Source: Halomonas alkalicola (GTDB taxonomy: Bacteria; Pseudomonadota; Gammaproteobacteria; Pseudomonadales; Halomonadaceae). From it: 64,000 bases of DNA. Shown here piece by piece: positions 18,418 through 27,676 of this stretch (position 1 is its first letter; each line of letters opens with the position of its first letter). The stretch covers positions 3,472,001 to 3,536,000 of the forward strand of contig NZ_CP131913.1 in assembly GCF_030704205.1 (NCBI RefSeq). Reading direction: 5' to 3'. Both the position numbers and the translations under genes were made by a program. The notes under the pieces are model-generated. The model worked only from the letters and a program-made list of their open reading frames with translations. It was not told the DNA's origin and ran no database searches.

Positions 18418-18881
18418 GGGTACGCCTGCTCGCCGTGGGCACCCGCATGCCGGCCTGGGTGACCCAGGGCGTCGAGGAGTACCGCAAGCGGCTGCCGCGG
18501 GACTTTGCCCTGGAGGTGGAGGAGATCGCCCCCGGCCAGCGCGGCAAGAATGCCGATATTCCCCGGGCCATGGGCCAGGAGGCCGAGCGCATTCGCGCTC
18601 GCCTGCGCGGTGACGAGCACGTCGTGGCCCTGGAGGTGGGGGGCAAGCCGTGGAGCACCGAGCAGCTCGCCACCCACGCCGAGGCCTGGCGCCTCGACGG
18701 GCGCGACGTGGCGCTGCTGGTGGGCGGCCCCGACGGACTCGAGCCGGGGCTCTCCGCCGCCGCCGATCAGCGCTGGTCGCTGTCGCCGCTGACCCTGCCT
18801 CACCCGCTGGTACGGATCCTGCTCGCCGAGCAGCTTTACCGTGCCTGGACCCTGATGGTGGGTCACCCCTACCACCGCTGA
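18414..18881 (+). CDS. rlmH: 23S rRNA (pseudouridine1915-N3)-methyltransferase RlmH
   Basis: RlmH is a SPOUT-fold methyltransferase that methylates pseudouridine 1915 of 23S rRNA in the assembled 70S ribosome. The 155-residue length is exactly that of the family. Conserved segments are [40 protein letters not shown] (the SAM-binding knot) and the C-terminal [17 protein letters not shown]. The ATGA overlap with rsfS suggests translational coupling. Confidence 0.97.
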   Translation: MRVRLLAVGTRMPAWVTQGVEEYRKRLPRDFALEVEEIAPGQRGKNADIPRAMGQEAERIRARLRGDEHVVALEVGGKPWSTEQLATHAEAWRLDGRDVALLVGGPDGLEPGLSAAADQRWSLSPLTLPHPLVRILLAEQLYRAWTLMVGHPYHR

Positions 18882-18908
18882 CCGAGCCACCGCCTGGCCG
18901 AGAGTGCG

Positions 18909-20816
18909 ATGCGCAAGAATCGCGACAACCTCAAGAGCCCCGAGCAGGAGCTGCGCATCTTCCGGGTGCGTGCGCTGCTCGCCGCCGTGCTGGTGTTCGC
19001 CATGACCGGCCTGCTGATGGGGCGGCTGGCCTACCTGCAGGTGGTCCAGCACGAGCTCTACAGCACCCGCTCCGAGAAGAACCGCGTGCGGGTGGAGCCG
19101 CTTCCCCCCACCCGCGGCTTGATCTACGACCGTAACGGGGTGCTGCTGGCCGAGAACCGGCCCACCTACAACCTCACCCTGGTGCGCGAGCGGGTCGATG
19201 ACCTGGATGCCACCCTGGGGCTGCTGGTGGAGCTCCTCGAGCTGCCGGAGGAGGAGGCCGAGGCCTTTCGGGTTCGCTCTCGCCAGCGCCAGCGCCCCTT
19301 CCAGCCGGCGCTGCTGATGAGCGACCTCGATGAGGAGCAGATCGCCCGGCTGTCGGTCAACCGCCACCTGCTGCCGGGGGTCGAGGTGGAGGCCCAGCTG
19401 CTGCGCTACTATCCTGATGCCGAGGTGATGGCCCACGCCCTGGGCTATGTGGGCCGCATCAACGCCGAGGAGCTGGCCAACCTGGACACGGGCCGCTACG
19501 CCGGCACCCACTTCATCGGCAAGACCGGCGTGGAGCGCTTCTACGAGGACCAGCTGCACGGTCAGGCGGGGCTACGCAAGGTGGAGACCAACGCCCGGGG
19601 CCGGGTGCTGCGCGAGCTGGGGCGTACCGATCCGGTGCCCGGCCAGAACATCACCCTGACCCTCGACCACGGTCTGCAGAAGCTGGCCTATGAGCTGCTC
19701 GACGGGCGGCGCGGCTCCATTGTGGCTATCGCGCCCCGCACCGGCGAGATCCTGGCCATGGTCTCCACGCCCGGCTTCGACAGCAACCAGTTCGTGACCG
19801 GCATCGATGTGGCCTCCTACCGGGCGCTGCAGGAGAACCTGGACCTGCCGCTCTACAACCGTGCCATCCGCGGCCACTATCCTCCCGGCTCCACCATCAA
19901 GCCCTTCCTGGCCCTGGCGGGACTCGCCGAGGGGGTGATCACGCCGGATCGGACCATCAACGACCCCGGCTTCTATCAGCTGCCCAACGATACCCGCCGC
20001 TACCGCAACTGGCTGCGCTGGGGCCACGGTCGCGTCGACATGGAGCGTTCCATTGCCGTTTCCAATAACACCTACTACTACGCCCTGGCCTACGATCTGG
20101 GGATCGATCGCATTCATGAGACGATGAGCGCCTTCGGCTTCGGGAAGCGCGTGGGGCACGACATCTTCGGCGAAAGCACCGCCCTGATGCCCTCCCGGGA
20201 GTGGAAGCGGGGGCGCTTCAATCAGCCCTGGTACCCGGGAGAGACCCTCTCGGTGGGAATCGGCCAGGGCTACTGGCAGGTCACCCCGCTGCAGCTGGCC
20301 ACCGCCACCGCGGTGCTGGCCAATCGCGGCGAGTGGGTCAAGCCGCGCCTGGCCAGCCGCATCGGTGACGAGGAGCTGCCGGCACGGCTCGCCGACACCC
20401 CGTCGGACATCGAGATTCCCCATGATGCCTGGTGGGATCGCATCTTCTCCGGCATGGAGAAGGTGCTCACTGGCCACGAGGGCACGGCGCGACGCACCGG
20501 GGTCGGGCTCGAGTACCGCATGGCCGGCAAGTCCGGCACCGCCCAGGTCTTCTCCCTGGGCCAGGACCAGCGCTATAACGCCGAGGAGCTGGCCGAGCGG
20601 CTGCGCGACCATGCGCTCTTCATGGCCTTTGCCCCCACCGAGGACCCGCAGATCGCGGTATCGGTGATCGTCGAGAACGCCGGCGGCGGCAGCACCCACG
20701 CGGCGCATCTGGCTCGGGCCATGAGCGATGCCTGGCTGCTCAAGGACAGGGAGCCCGACGTGGAGGAGCTGCGCGAGGCGATGGCGGATGATGGCAGCCA
20801 GGTAGCGGGGAACTGA
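18909..20816 (+). CDS. mrdA: Penicillin-binding protein 2, peptidoglycan transpeptidase
   Basis: PBP2 is the elongasome transpeptidase that crosslinks peptidoglycan during rod-shaped growth. The 635-residue product has a cytoplasmic N-terminus, one membrane anchor (about residues 20-42), the pedestal domain beginning NRVRVEPLPPTRGLIYDRNG, and the catalytic domain with Ser328 in PPGSTIKPF, SNN in IAVSNNTYYYA, and KSGTAQV. All active-site motifs are intact. It is followed two bases later by rodA and by other wall genes, matching the conserved mrdA-mrdB-mltB-rlpA-dacA order. Confidence 0.97.
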   Translation: MRKNRDNLKSPEQELRIFRVRALLAAVLVFAMTGLLMGRLAYLQVVQHELYSTRSEKNRVRVEPLPPTRGLIYDRNGVLLAENRPTYNLTLVRERVDDLDATLGLLVELLELPEEEAEAFRVRSRQRQRPFQPALLMSDLDEEQIARLSVNRHLLPGVEVEAQLLRYYPDAEVMAHALGYVGRINAEELANLDTGRYAGTHFIGKTGVERFYEDQLHGQAGLRKVETNARGRVLRELGRTDPVPGQNITLTLDHGLQKLAYELLDGRRGSIVAIAPRTGEILAMVSTPGFDSNQFVTGIDVASYRALQENLDLPLYNRAIRGHYPPGSTIKPFLALAGLAEGVITPDRTINDPGFYQLPNDTRRYRNWLRWGHGRVDMERSIAVSNNTYYYALAYDLGIDRIHETMSAFGFGKRVGHDIFGESTALMPSREWKRGRFNQPWYPGETLSVGIGQGYWQVTPLQLATATAVLANRGEWVKPRLASRIGDEELPARLADTPSDIEIPHDAWWDRIFSGMEKVLTGHEGTARRTGVGLEYRMAGKSGTAQVFSLGQDQRYNAEELAERLRDHALFMAFAPTEDPQIAVSVIVENAGGGSTHAAHLARAMSDAWLLKDREPDVEELREAMADDGSQVAGN

Positions 20817-20818
20817 CC

Positions 20819-21979
20819 ATGGGCATGATCGACCTCTCGCGTATCCTGCGCCCCTACCCGGTGCGCCCTCCGGCCAGCGGCATCTCCCGGCGGCGCAGCC
20901 TCTGGGAGCGGCTGCACCTGGACCCCTGGCTGCTGGGCATGCTGCTGGCGCTGATGATGGCGGGGCTTATGGTGCTTTACAGCGCCAGCGGCCAACGCAT
21001 CGAGCCGGTGATCGCCCAGGCTATCCGCTTCGGCGTGGCCCTGGTGGTGATGTTCCTGCTCGCCCAGCTCTCGCCCTCGACCCTGCTGCGCTGGGCGCTG
21101 CCGGTCTATGCCCTTGGGGTGCTGCTGCTGGTGGCGGTGGAGCTGGTGGGAGATGTGGGCATGGGGGCCAAGCGCTGGCTGGTGATTCCCGGGGTGATTC
21201 GCTTCCAGCCTTCGGAGATGATGAAGCTGGCCGTGCCGCTGATGGTGGCCGCCTACCTGAGCCGCCAGGAGCTTCCCCCGCGGCTGCGCGACATCGCGGT
21301 GTGCGGCGTGCTGATCGCCGTGCCGGTCGTGCTGATCGCCAAGCAGCCCGACCTCGGCACCTCGCTGCTGGTGACCTCGGCGGCGGTCTTCGTGGTGCTG
21401 CTGGCCGGGCTCTCCTGGCGTTTCATCGCCGCCCTGGCGGTGATCGCCGCGGCGGCGCTGCCACTGCTGTGGATGAACCTGCACAACTACCAGCGCCAGC
21501 GGGTGCTGACCTTCCTCGATCCCAACAGCGATCCCCTGGGCTCGGGCTGGAACATCATCCAGTCCACCACCGCCATCGGCAGCGGGGGGGTGTTCGGCAA
21601 GGGCTGGCTGCAGGGCACCCAGTCCCAGCTGGAGTTCCTGCCCGAGCGCCATACCGACTTCATCGTCGCCGTGCTCGGCGAGGAGTTCGGCCTGGTCGGC
21701 ATCGTGGCGATCCTGCTGCTCTACCTGCTGATCATCACCCGCGGCCTGTGGCTCGCCGCCGGCGCCCAGGACACCTTCGGGCGCCTGATGGCGGGCAGCA
21801 TCATCCTCACCTTCTTCATCTACGTCTTCGTCAACGTGGGCATGGTCAGCGGCATCCTGCCGGTGGTCGGCGTGCCGCTGCCGCTGGTCAGCTACGGCGG
21901 CACCTCCAGCGTGACCTTGATGGCGGGTTTCGGTATTCTCATGGCCATTCACGCGCACCGCCGCTTGCTCCCGCGCTAG
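20819..21979 (+). CDS. mrdB: Rod-shape-determining glycosyltransferase RodA
   Basis: RodA is the SEDS-family peptidoglycan glycosyltransferase that works as a pair with PBP2. The 386-residue polytopic protein shows MVLYSASGQ, GAKRWLVIPGVIRFQPSEMMKLAVPL, IAKQPDLGTSLLV, GSGWNIIQSTTAIGSGG, FLPERHTDFIVAVLGEEFGL and the C-terminal PVVGVPLPLVSYGGTSS, all SEDS hallmarks, with about ten membrane segments. The start lies two bases after the mrdA stop codon, so the pair is certainly one transcript. Symbol rodA is equivalent. Confidence 0.97.
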   Translation: MGMIDLSRILRPYPVRPPASGISRRRSLWERLHLDPWLLGMLLALMMAGLMVLYSASGQRIEPVIAQAIRFGVALVVMFLLAQLSPSTLLRWALPVYALGVLLLVAVELVGDVGMGAKRWLVIPGVIRFQPSEMMKLAVPLMVAAYLSRQELPPRLRDIAVCGVLIAVPVVLIAKQPDLGTSLLVTSAAVFVVLLAGLSWRFIAALAVIAAAALPLLWMNLHNYQRQRVLTFLDPNSDPLGSGWNIIQSTTAIGSGGVFGKGWLQGTQSQLEFLPERHTDFIVAVLGEEFGLVGIVAILLLYLLIITRGLWLAAGAQDTFGRLMAGSIILTFFIYVFVNVGMVSGILPVVGVPLPLVSYGGTSSVTLMAGFGILMAIHAHRRLLPR

Positions 21980-22022
21980 TGCCGCTGCGGGTATCCGGCT
22001 GCCGAATCAGGGAGAGAGCTGC

Positions 22023-23081
22023 ATGTTACGGATTCGAAACCATGGCGTGAGGGCGCTGGTCGCGATGGCTGCCCTGGGCGTGTCGATGAGCCCCCTGGCG
22101 GCGGACTTCGATCCGCGCAGCCACGCCGAGACGCGTCAGCTGGTCGAGGAGCTCACCGCCAAGGGCATAGAGCGCGACTGGCTTGAGGCCGCCATGGCCT
22201 CCGCCGACTTCCAGCAGGGCGTGCTCGACGCCATGGCCGGTGCCGCCGAGCGGCGCCTGCGCTGGGACGAGTACCGCGAGATCTTCCTGCAGCCCGAGCG
22301 CATCCACCGTGGCGTCACTTTCCTTGAGGTGCATCGCGACGCCTTCGAGCGCGCCGAGGCCGAGTATGGCGTGCCCGCCGAGGTGATCGCCGCCATCATC
22401 GGCGTCGAGACCAGCTACGGCCGCTTCACCGGCCGCCATCGGGTGATCGACTCCCTGGCCACCCTGGCCTTCCACCACCCGACCCGGGGCGGCTTCTTCC
22501 GCGGCGAGCTGGCCGCCTTCCTCGAGATCACCCACGAGCAGGGCGTCGAGCCCGGGGCCCTCAAGGGCTCCTATGCCGGCGCCATGGGCTATCCGCAGTT
22601 CATTCCCACCAGCTATCGGGCCTATGCCGTGGACTTCGACGGCGACGGCATCCGCGATCTCTGGACCAACCCGGTGGACGCCATCGGCAGCGTGGGCAAC
22701 TACTTTGCCGAGCACGGCTGGCGGGGCGGCGAACCCATCTATCACGACGCCACGGGGCCGGAGATCCCCCCGGAGGCTATCGACTTCAACCGGGCGGCGC
22801 GCCCGCCGGGGGTGTCGGCGAGTGCCGTGGCCGAGGCCGGGATCACGGTGCCCGATGCCTTCGACGCCGACCGTCCGCTGCTGCCGGTCTCCCTGGAGGA
22901 CGGCGAGGACAACTGGCGCTACGTGCTCGGCGACCACAACTTCTACGTGATCACCCGCTACAACCACAGCCATCTCTATGCCATGGCGGTCACCGAGCTG
23001 GCCGAGGCCATCGAGGCGGCGCGAGCGCTGGATGCCCACTGGCTGCAGGCGGTACAGGCCAACGGGGAGGGGCAGCCATGA
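22023..23081 (+). CDS. mltB: Lytic murein transglycosylase B
   Basis: MltB cleaves the glycan strand of peptidoglycan to 1,6-anhydro-muramic acid products. The 352-residue product has a signal peptide (RALVAMAALGVSMSPLAAD) without a lipobox, so it is probably soluble and periplasmic, as in some pseudomonad paralogues. The catalytic glutamate is in IIGVETSYGRFTG; GSYAGAMGYPQFIPTSYR, DGDGIRDLW and AIGSVGNYFAEHGW are typical. An AGGGAGAG ribosome binding site precedes the ATG. It overlaps rlpA by four bases and lies in the elongasome gene cluster, which supports a role in wall remodelling. Confidence 0.94.
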   Translation: MLRIRNHGVRALVAMAALGVSMSPLAADFDPRSHAETRQLVEELTAKGIERDWLEAAMASADFQQGVLDAMAGAAERRLRWDEYREIFLQPERIHRGVTFLEVHRDAFERAEAEYGVPAEVIAAIIGVETSYGRFTGRHRVIDSLATLAFHHPTRGGFFRGELAAFLEITHEQGVEPGALKGSYAGAMGYPQFIPTSYRAYAVDFDGDGIRDLWTNPVDAIGSVGNYFAEHGWRGGEPIYHDATGPEIPPEAIDFNRAARPPGVSASAVAEAGITVPDAFDADRPLLPVSLEDGEDNWRYVLGDHNFYVITRYNHSHLYAMAVTELAEAIEAARALDAHWLQAVQANGEGQP

Positions 23082-24076
23082 GCGCGCGGTTGGGGTGGCT
23101 GGCGGCGGCCGCAGCGTCCGTGCTGCTGGCGGGCTGCGCCGGCAGCGGCGGCCAGGCCCCGTCGAGCTCCTCGGAGGTGCGCTCGGCGGCGCCGTCCGCC
23201 GCGCCGGCCAGCGGGGGGCGCTACGCCATGTCCGGGGACGCCTATCCGATGGATCCCCCCGACGTCAGCCAGATTCCCGATGCGGTGCCGCGGCTCGAGC
23301 CGCTGTCCCGGGGTGGCAACCGGCCGACCTACGAGGTGTGGGGCAAGACCTACCAGGTGCTGCCCGATGCCCGCGGCTACGCTCGCCAGGGCACGGCCTC
23401 CTGGTACGGCGAGAAGTTTCACGGCTACGCCACCTCCAACGGCGAAATCTACGACATGTACAAGATGACCGCCGCCCACCGTTCACTGCCGCTGCCGAGC
23501 TACGTGCGGGTCACCAGCCTGGACAACGGCCGCTCGGCGATCGTGCGGGTCAACGACCGCGGGCCCTTCCATAACGACCGCGAGATCGACCTCTCCTATG
23601 CCGCCGCCGCGCGGCTGGAGATCCTGGAGCGCGGCACCGGGCGCGTGAAGGTGGAGGCGATCGACGTGGAGCAGTGGCTCGCCGAGAATGGCGGGGGCGG
23701 CTCCCGCAGTGCGACCGCCGCGGTCGCTCCGCCGGCGCGTCAGGCGGCGAGCCAGGTGGCCTCTGCCCCTGCGCCGCAGGCCGCTCCCGTGGCGCCGGCC
23801 GCCGCGTCCGCCAACGGTGCTGCCGCGTCCGGCAGCCCCGCGGATGGCCGCCCCATCTACCTCCAGATCGCCGCCCTGGGCTCCGCCGAGAGCGCCCAGG
23901 CGCTGCAGGCCAGGCTCCAGGCCGAGCTCTCCCGCCCGGTGCGGGTGGACACCTCGACCGGCGTGCATCGGGTGCAGGTCGGTCCGCTGGCCAGCGCCGA
24001 CCAGGTGGAGCCCGTGCGCGGCGAGCTGCGCCGCGCCGGGTTCGAGCAGAGCTTTATCGTCAACGGCGCCGAGTGA
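23078..24076 (+). CDS. rlpA: RlpA-type septal ring lytic transglycosylase lipoprotein
   Basis: RlpA acts on glycan strands that have lost stem peptides, at the division site. The 332-residue product has a lipoprotein signal ending LLAGCAG (lipidated cysteine near residue 20), a double-psi beta-barrel domain at about residues 95-205 (GTASWYGEKFHGYATSNGE; VNDRGPFHNDREIDLS), an alanine/proline-rich linker, and a C-terminal SPOR domain (about 260-330, beginning IYLQIAALGSAESAQALQ) that binds denuded peptidoglycan. The start overlaps the mltB stop codon. Order and neighbours match the conserved elongasome cluster. Confidence 0.95.
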   Translation: MSARLGWLAAAAASVLLAGCAGSGGQAPSSSSEVRSAAPSAAPASGGRYAMSGDAYPMDPPDVSQIPDAVPRLEPLSRGGNRPTYEVWGKTYQVLPDARGYARQGTASWYGEKFHGYATSNGEIYDMYKMTAAHRSLPLPSYVRVTSLDNGRSAIVRVNDRGPFHNDREIDLSYAAAARLEILERGTGRVKVEAIDVEQWLAENGGGGSRSATAAVAPPARQAASQVASAPAPQAAPVAPAAASANGAAASGSPADGRPIYLQIAALGSAESAQALQARLQAELSRPVRVDTSTGVHRVQVGPLASADQVEPVRGELRRAGFEQSFIVNGAE

Positions 24077-24123
24077 TCGGCGCTGCGTCCTATTCCCCTG
24101 AGCGTTCCATGAGAGCTGTCCCC

Positions 24124-25338
24124 ATGAGAGAGTTGTTCTTCCTTCGCCGCCTGAGGCTGATCCCGGCGCTGCTGGCCTGCCTGCTGATGGTATCGACGCT
24201 GGCCTCGGCCCAGAGCGTTCCGGTTCCCCAGCCCCAGCCGCAGACCATGATTCCCTCACCGCCCCAGCTGGCCGCCAAGTCATGGTTCCTGATGGATGCC
24301 GACAGCGGCCGGGTGCTGGTGGAGCACAACGCCGACGAGCGCCTGCCGCCGGCGAGCCTGACCAAGCTGATGACCGCCTACCTGGTGGAGCGCGAGCTGG
24401 ACCGCGGCAACATCGCCATGGATGACATGGTGCGGGTCAGCGAGAACGCCTGGCGCACCGGGGGTTCCAAGATGTTCATCGAGGTCGACACCCAGGTGTC
24501 GATCCGCGACCTGCTCTACGGGATCATCATCGCCTCCGGCAACGATGCCAGCGTGGCGGTTGCCGAGCATCTGGCCGGAGGCGAGGCGCCCTTCGCCGAC
24601 CTGATGAACCAGCACGCCACCCGCCTGGGGCTGCACAACACCAGCTTCCCCAACGCCACCGGGCTGCCACACCCCGAGCAGTACTCCTCGGCCCGGGACA
24701 TGGCGCTGCTCTCCCAGTACATCATCAACGACTACCCCCAGCACTACGCGATGTACGCCGAGAAGTACTTCACCTACAACGATATCCGCCAGCCCAACCG
24801 CAACCGGCTGCTGTGGCGCGACCCCACGGTGGATGGCCTGAAGACCGGCTGGACCACCGAAGCGGGCTATGGCCTGGTGGCCTCCGCCAAGCGTGACGGC
24901 ATGCGTCTGATCTCCGTGGTGATGGGCACCAGCTCCGAGGAGTCGCGCGCCCAGGAGACCCAGAAGCTTCTGAGCTACGGCTTCCGCTACTTCGAGACCC
25001 TCAAGCTGTACGACGCCGGCTCGGTGCTCAACACTCCGCGGGTGTGGGGCGGCGAGAGCAACCAGCTGCCGGTGGGTGTCGACCGCGACGTGATGATGAC
25101 GGTGCCGCGGGCCCGCAACCAGGAGCTGAGCGCGCGCCTGGATATCCAGGGCGACCTGGCCGCTCCCATCGAGGCAGGCCAGCGCGTCGGCACCCTCGAG
25201 GTGCGCCTGGGTGAGGAGGTGGTCGGCGAGCAGCCCCTGGTGGCACTCGAGTCGGTGGAGGAGGGCGGCTTCGTCAAGAAGCTGCTCGACCAGGTCCGGC
25301 GCTTCTTCTCCAACCTGGTCGGCGGCTGGTTCGGCTAG
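24124..25338 (+). CDS. dacA: D-alanyl-D-alanine carboxypeptidase (PBP5/6 type)
   Basis: The enzyme removes the terminal D-alanine from peptidoglycan pentapeptides in the periplasm and so limits crosslinking. The roughly 404-residue product has a signal peptide ending near ASAQS, then the acyl-serine motif PASLTKLM with Ser78, SGNDAS, and KTGWTTEAG. After the catalytic domain come the C-terminal beta domain and an amphipathic tail (FVKKLLDQVRRFFSNLVGG) that anchors it to the inner membrane. The ATG at 24124 has GAGAG upstream; an in-frame ATG at 24109 would add five residues and cannot be excluded. Confidence 0.95.
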   Translation: MRELFFLRRLRLIPALLACLLMVSTLASAQSVPVPQPQPQTMIPSPPQLAAKSWFLMDADSGRVLVEHNADERLPPASLTKLMTAYLVERELDRGNIAMDDMVRVSENAWRTGGSKMFIEVDTQVSIRDLLYGIIIASGNDASVAVAEHLAGGEAPFADLMNQHATRLGLHNTSFPNATGLPHPEQYSSARDMALLSQYIINDYPQHYAMYAEKYFTYNDIRQPNRNRLLWRDPTVDGLKTGWTTEAGYGLVASAKRDGMRLISVVMGTSSEESRAQETQKLLSYGFRYFETLKLYDAGSVLNTPRVWGGESNQLPVGVDRDVMMTVPRARNQELSARLDIQGDLAAPIEAGQRVGTLEVRLGEEVVGEQPLVALESVEEGGFVKKLLDQVRRFFSNLVGGWFG

Positions 25339-25407
25339 GCCCTCGAGTGGTCTCTCTCCGGCGGGTTGCGTAAAATGACGCCATACACGTAACCCGCTGG
25401 ACTTCCC

Positions 25408-25719
25408 ATGAACGACAACTCCCTGCGCGACCTGCGCCAGCCGAGCCGCCCGGCCTCCGGCAAGCCGCCCACGATCACCTTTCCCTGCCGCTACAGCCTC
25501 AAGGTGGTGGGTGATGCCGCCGAAGACTTCGCCGCCATGGTCTGCCAGGTGGTGAGCCGCCACGACCCGGAGTTCGATGCGACCCGCCTGGAAGTGGTGG
25601 ATAGCCGCAACGGCCGCTTCCAATCGGTGCGCCTGACCATCCGCGCCACCGGTGAGTCCCAGCTGCAGGCGCTGTTCGTGGAGCTCAAGGCCACCGGCCG
25701 CGTGCACATGGTGGTGTGA
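25408..25719 (+). CDS. ybeD: DUF493 family protein YbeD
   Basis: YbeD is a small ACT-like protein of unsettled function, always close to dacA and lipB. The 103-residue product contains [21 protein letters not shown] and [20 protein letters not shown], typical of the family. It is preceded by about 70 non-coding bases holding TAAAAT at 25371-25376, a possible -10 element. Its stop codon overlaps the start of lipB in a TGATG arrangement, which points to translational coupling. Confidence 0.92.
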   Translation: MNDNSLRDLRQPSRPASGKPPTITFPCRYSLKVVGDAAEDFAAMVCQVVSRHDPEFDATRLEVVDSRNGRFQSVRLTIRATGESQLQALFVELKATGRVHMVV

Positions 25720-26435
25720 TGGCCACCCCTCTCTCCGAGTTGGCCTCGGCGCCCCTGGCGCTGCCGCCCATCGAGCTGCACCGCCTGGGGCGCCGCCCCT
25801 ACCTGCCGGTGTGGCAGGCGATGCGGGAGCTCACCGACACCCGCGACGCCGACACCCCGGATCAGTTCTGGCTGGTGGAGCACGACCCGGTCTTCACCCA
25901 GGGGCAGGCGGGCAAGCCCGAGCACCTGCTGATGCCCGGGGATATCCCGGTGGTGCAGACCGATCGCGGCGGCCAGGTGACCTACCATGGCCCCGGCCAG
26001 GTGGTGCTCTATCCGCTGATCGACGTGCGTCGCTCGCGCCTTGGCGTGCGTGACCTGGTGAGCGGGCTCGAGAACGCCGTGATCGCGCTGCTGGCGGAGT
26101 ACGGCATCGCGGCCCGGGCGCGCCCCGATGCGCCGGGCGTCTACGTGACGACGGGCATGGGCGAGGCCAAGATTGCCTCGCTGGGGCTGCGCATCCGGCG
26201 CGGCGGCAGCTTCCACGGGGTGGCGCTCAACGTCGACGGCGACCTCTCCCCCTTCCAGCGCATCAACCCCTGCGGCTATGCCGGCATGGCGATGACGCGC
26301 CTGGTGGATCTGGTCGCCGAAGGTTCCGGCGTGGCGACGCCCGGCGTGGCGACGCCCGGCGTGGAGGAGATAGGCGAGCGCCTGGCCCGGTGCCTGGCGC
26401 TCGAGCTGGGCAGGGAGCTGGTCAGCCGACGTTGA
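25719..26435 (+). CDS. lipB: Octanoyl-[acyl-carrier-protein]:protein N-octanoyltransferase LipB
   Basis: LipB transfers octanoate from acyl carrier protein to lipoyl domains, giving the substrate for LipA. Motifs are [48 protein letters not shown] with the conserved lysine (residue 151), and [12 protein letters not shown] with the thioester cysteine (residue 185). The ATG at 25719 overlaps the ybeD stop codon by one base. Near the C-terminus a 15-bp tandem duplication (26328-26342 and 26343-26357) encodes GVATP twice, outside the active site. The last 14 bases overlap the end of convergent lipA. Confidence 0.95.
   Translation: MATPLSELASAPLALPPIELHRLGRRPYLPVWQAMRELTDTRDADTPDQFWLVEHDPVFTQGQAGKPEHLLMPGDIPVVQTDRGGQVTYHGPGQVVLYPLIDVRRSRLGVRDLVSGLENAVIALLAEYGIAARARPDAPGVYVTTGMGEAKIASLGLRIRRGGSFHGVALNVDGDLSPFQRINPCGYAGMAMTRLVDLVAEGSGVATPGVATPGVEEIGERLARCLALELGRELVSRR
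26328..26357 (+). repeat. 15-bp tandem duplication inside lipB
   Basis: Two perfect copies of GGCGTGGCGACGCCC, in frame, encode [11 protein letters not shown] partial third copy (GGCGTGG) follows. The repeat falls in a loop before the last helix of LipB and does not disturb the reading frame. Confidence 0.9.
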
Positions 26436-27477
26436 TGGCGTCGATGCGGTCGGGGTCGGGCGCCTGGCCCGGCACCGGGGCCGGCGCGGAGAGGCCCAGG
26501 TTGTTCTTCTCGAAGACCCGGTCGGCGCGGTAGCTGGAGCGCACCAGCGGCCCTGCCGCCACCTCCATGAAGCCCTTCTCCAGGCCGATCTGGCGATAGC
26601 GCTCGAACTCCTCGGGGGAGACCCAGCGCTCCACCGCCAGGTGGTTGCGGGTAGGGCGCAGGTACTGGCCCAGCGTGACGATATCCACGCCGATCTCGCG
26701 CAGGTCGTCGAAGGTGGCCAGGATCTCCTCGTCGGTCTCGCCCAGGCCCAGCATCAGGCTGGTCTTGGTCAGCACCGCGGGGTTGTGGCGCTTGGCGTGG
26801 GCCAGCACGTCCAGGGTCTTGCGATAACCGGCGCGCGGGTCGCGCACCTTGTGGGTCAGGCGCTCGACGGTCTCGACGTTCTGGGCGAACACCTCGAGGC
26901 CGGAGTCGACCACCTGCTCGATGGCCGCGTGGACGCCGTCGAAGTCCGGGGTCAGCGCCTCCACCACCACCTCGGGGGTGTTGGCCTTGATGGCGCGGAT
27001 GCACGCCGCGTAGTGGGCGGCGCCGCCGTCGTCGAGGTCGTCGCGGTCCACCGAGGTGAGCACCACGTAGCGCAGCCCCATCAGCTCCACCGACTTGGCG
27101 GTGTTGGCCGGCTCCTCGGCGTCCAGCCAGCCCCCGGGGTTGCCGGTATCCACGGCGCAGAAGCGGCAGGCGCGGGTGCAGACCGAGCCCATCAGCATGA
27201 TGGTGGCGGTGCCGTTGCTCCAGCACTCGCCCATGTTGGGGCAGTGGGACTCGGCGCACACGGTGCTCAGGCGGTGCTCGCTGACGTTGCGCTTGACGGC
27301 CTCGAAGCGCTCGCCGCCGGGAATCTGGGCGCGCAGCCACTTGGGCTTGCGCCCCGGGTCGGCGGCCTGCTCTTCCGGCTCTCGGCGCTGCTTGATGCCG
27401 TCCTTGATGGCGGCAAAGCCGTGCTGGGTGCGGAACTTCTCGCCGCTGGGGACGTGTTTCGAGGTCTTGTCGCTCAT
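26422..27477 (-). CDS. lipA: Lipoyl synthase LipA
   Basis: LipA is a radical-SAM enzyme that inserts two sulfurs into protein-bound octanoyl chains. The 351-residue product carries both iron-sulfur cluster motifs: [12 protein letters not shown] for the auxiliary sulfur-donor cluster and CTRACRFC for the radical-SAM cluster. The auxiliary-cluster ligand serine is in VRSSYRAD near the C-terminus. [16 protein letters not shown] and [11 protein letters not shown] also match. The gene is convergent with lipB and shares its last 14 bases with it. In pseudomonads and Escherichia the two genes point the same way, so this orientation is unusual. Confidence 0.97.
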   Translation of the reverse strand: MSDKTSKHVPSGEKFRTQHGFAAIKDGIKQRREPEEQAADPGRKPKWLRAQIPGGERFEAVKRNVSEHRLSTVCAESHCPNMGECWSNGTATIMLMGSVCTRACRFCAVDTGNPGGWLDAEEPANTAKSVELMGLRYVVLTSVDRDDLDDGGAAHYAACIRAIKANTPEVVVEALTPDFDGVHAAIEQVVDSGLEVFAQNVETVERLTHKVRDPRAGYRKTLDVLAHAKRHNPAVLTKTSLMLGLGETDEEILATFDDLREIGVDIVTLGQYLRPTRNHLAVERWVSPEEFERYRQIGLEKGFMEVAAGPLVRSSYRADRVFEKNNLGLSAPAPVPGQAPDPDRIDAINVG

Positions 27478-27676
27478 TCGGGTGTGAGCCCCTTCGCTCG
27501 GCGGCCGCCCGGCGTGCGGGCGATGGCGGCATCGGCTGCCGGCAGGCCGCGTCGGGCGTGCTGATGGTTACTGGGTGTCGGGCCCACAATCTACCATAGT
27601 CGCAGGAGCCAGGCATCGTTCGGGCGCGTCGTCCCGCCTGGCCTTGACCTGGCTCAGGGGGGGAATCAGGGGTGGA

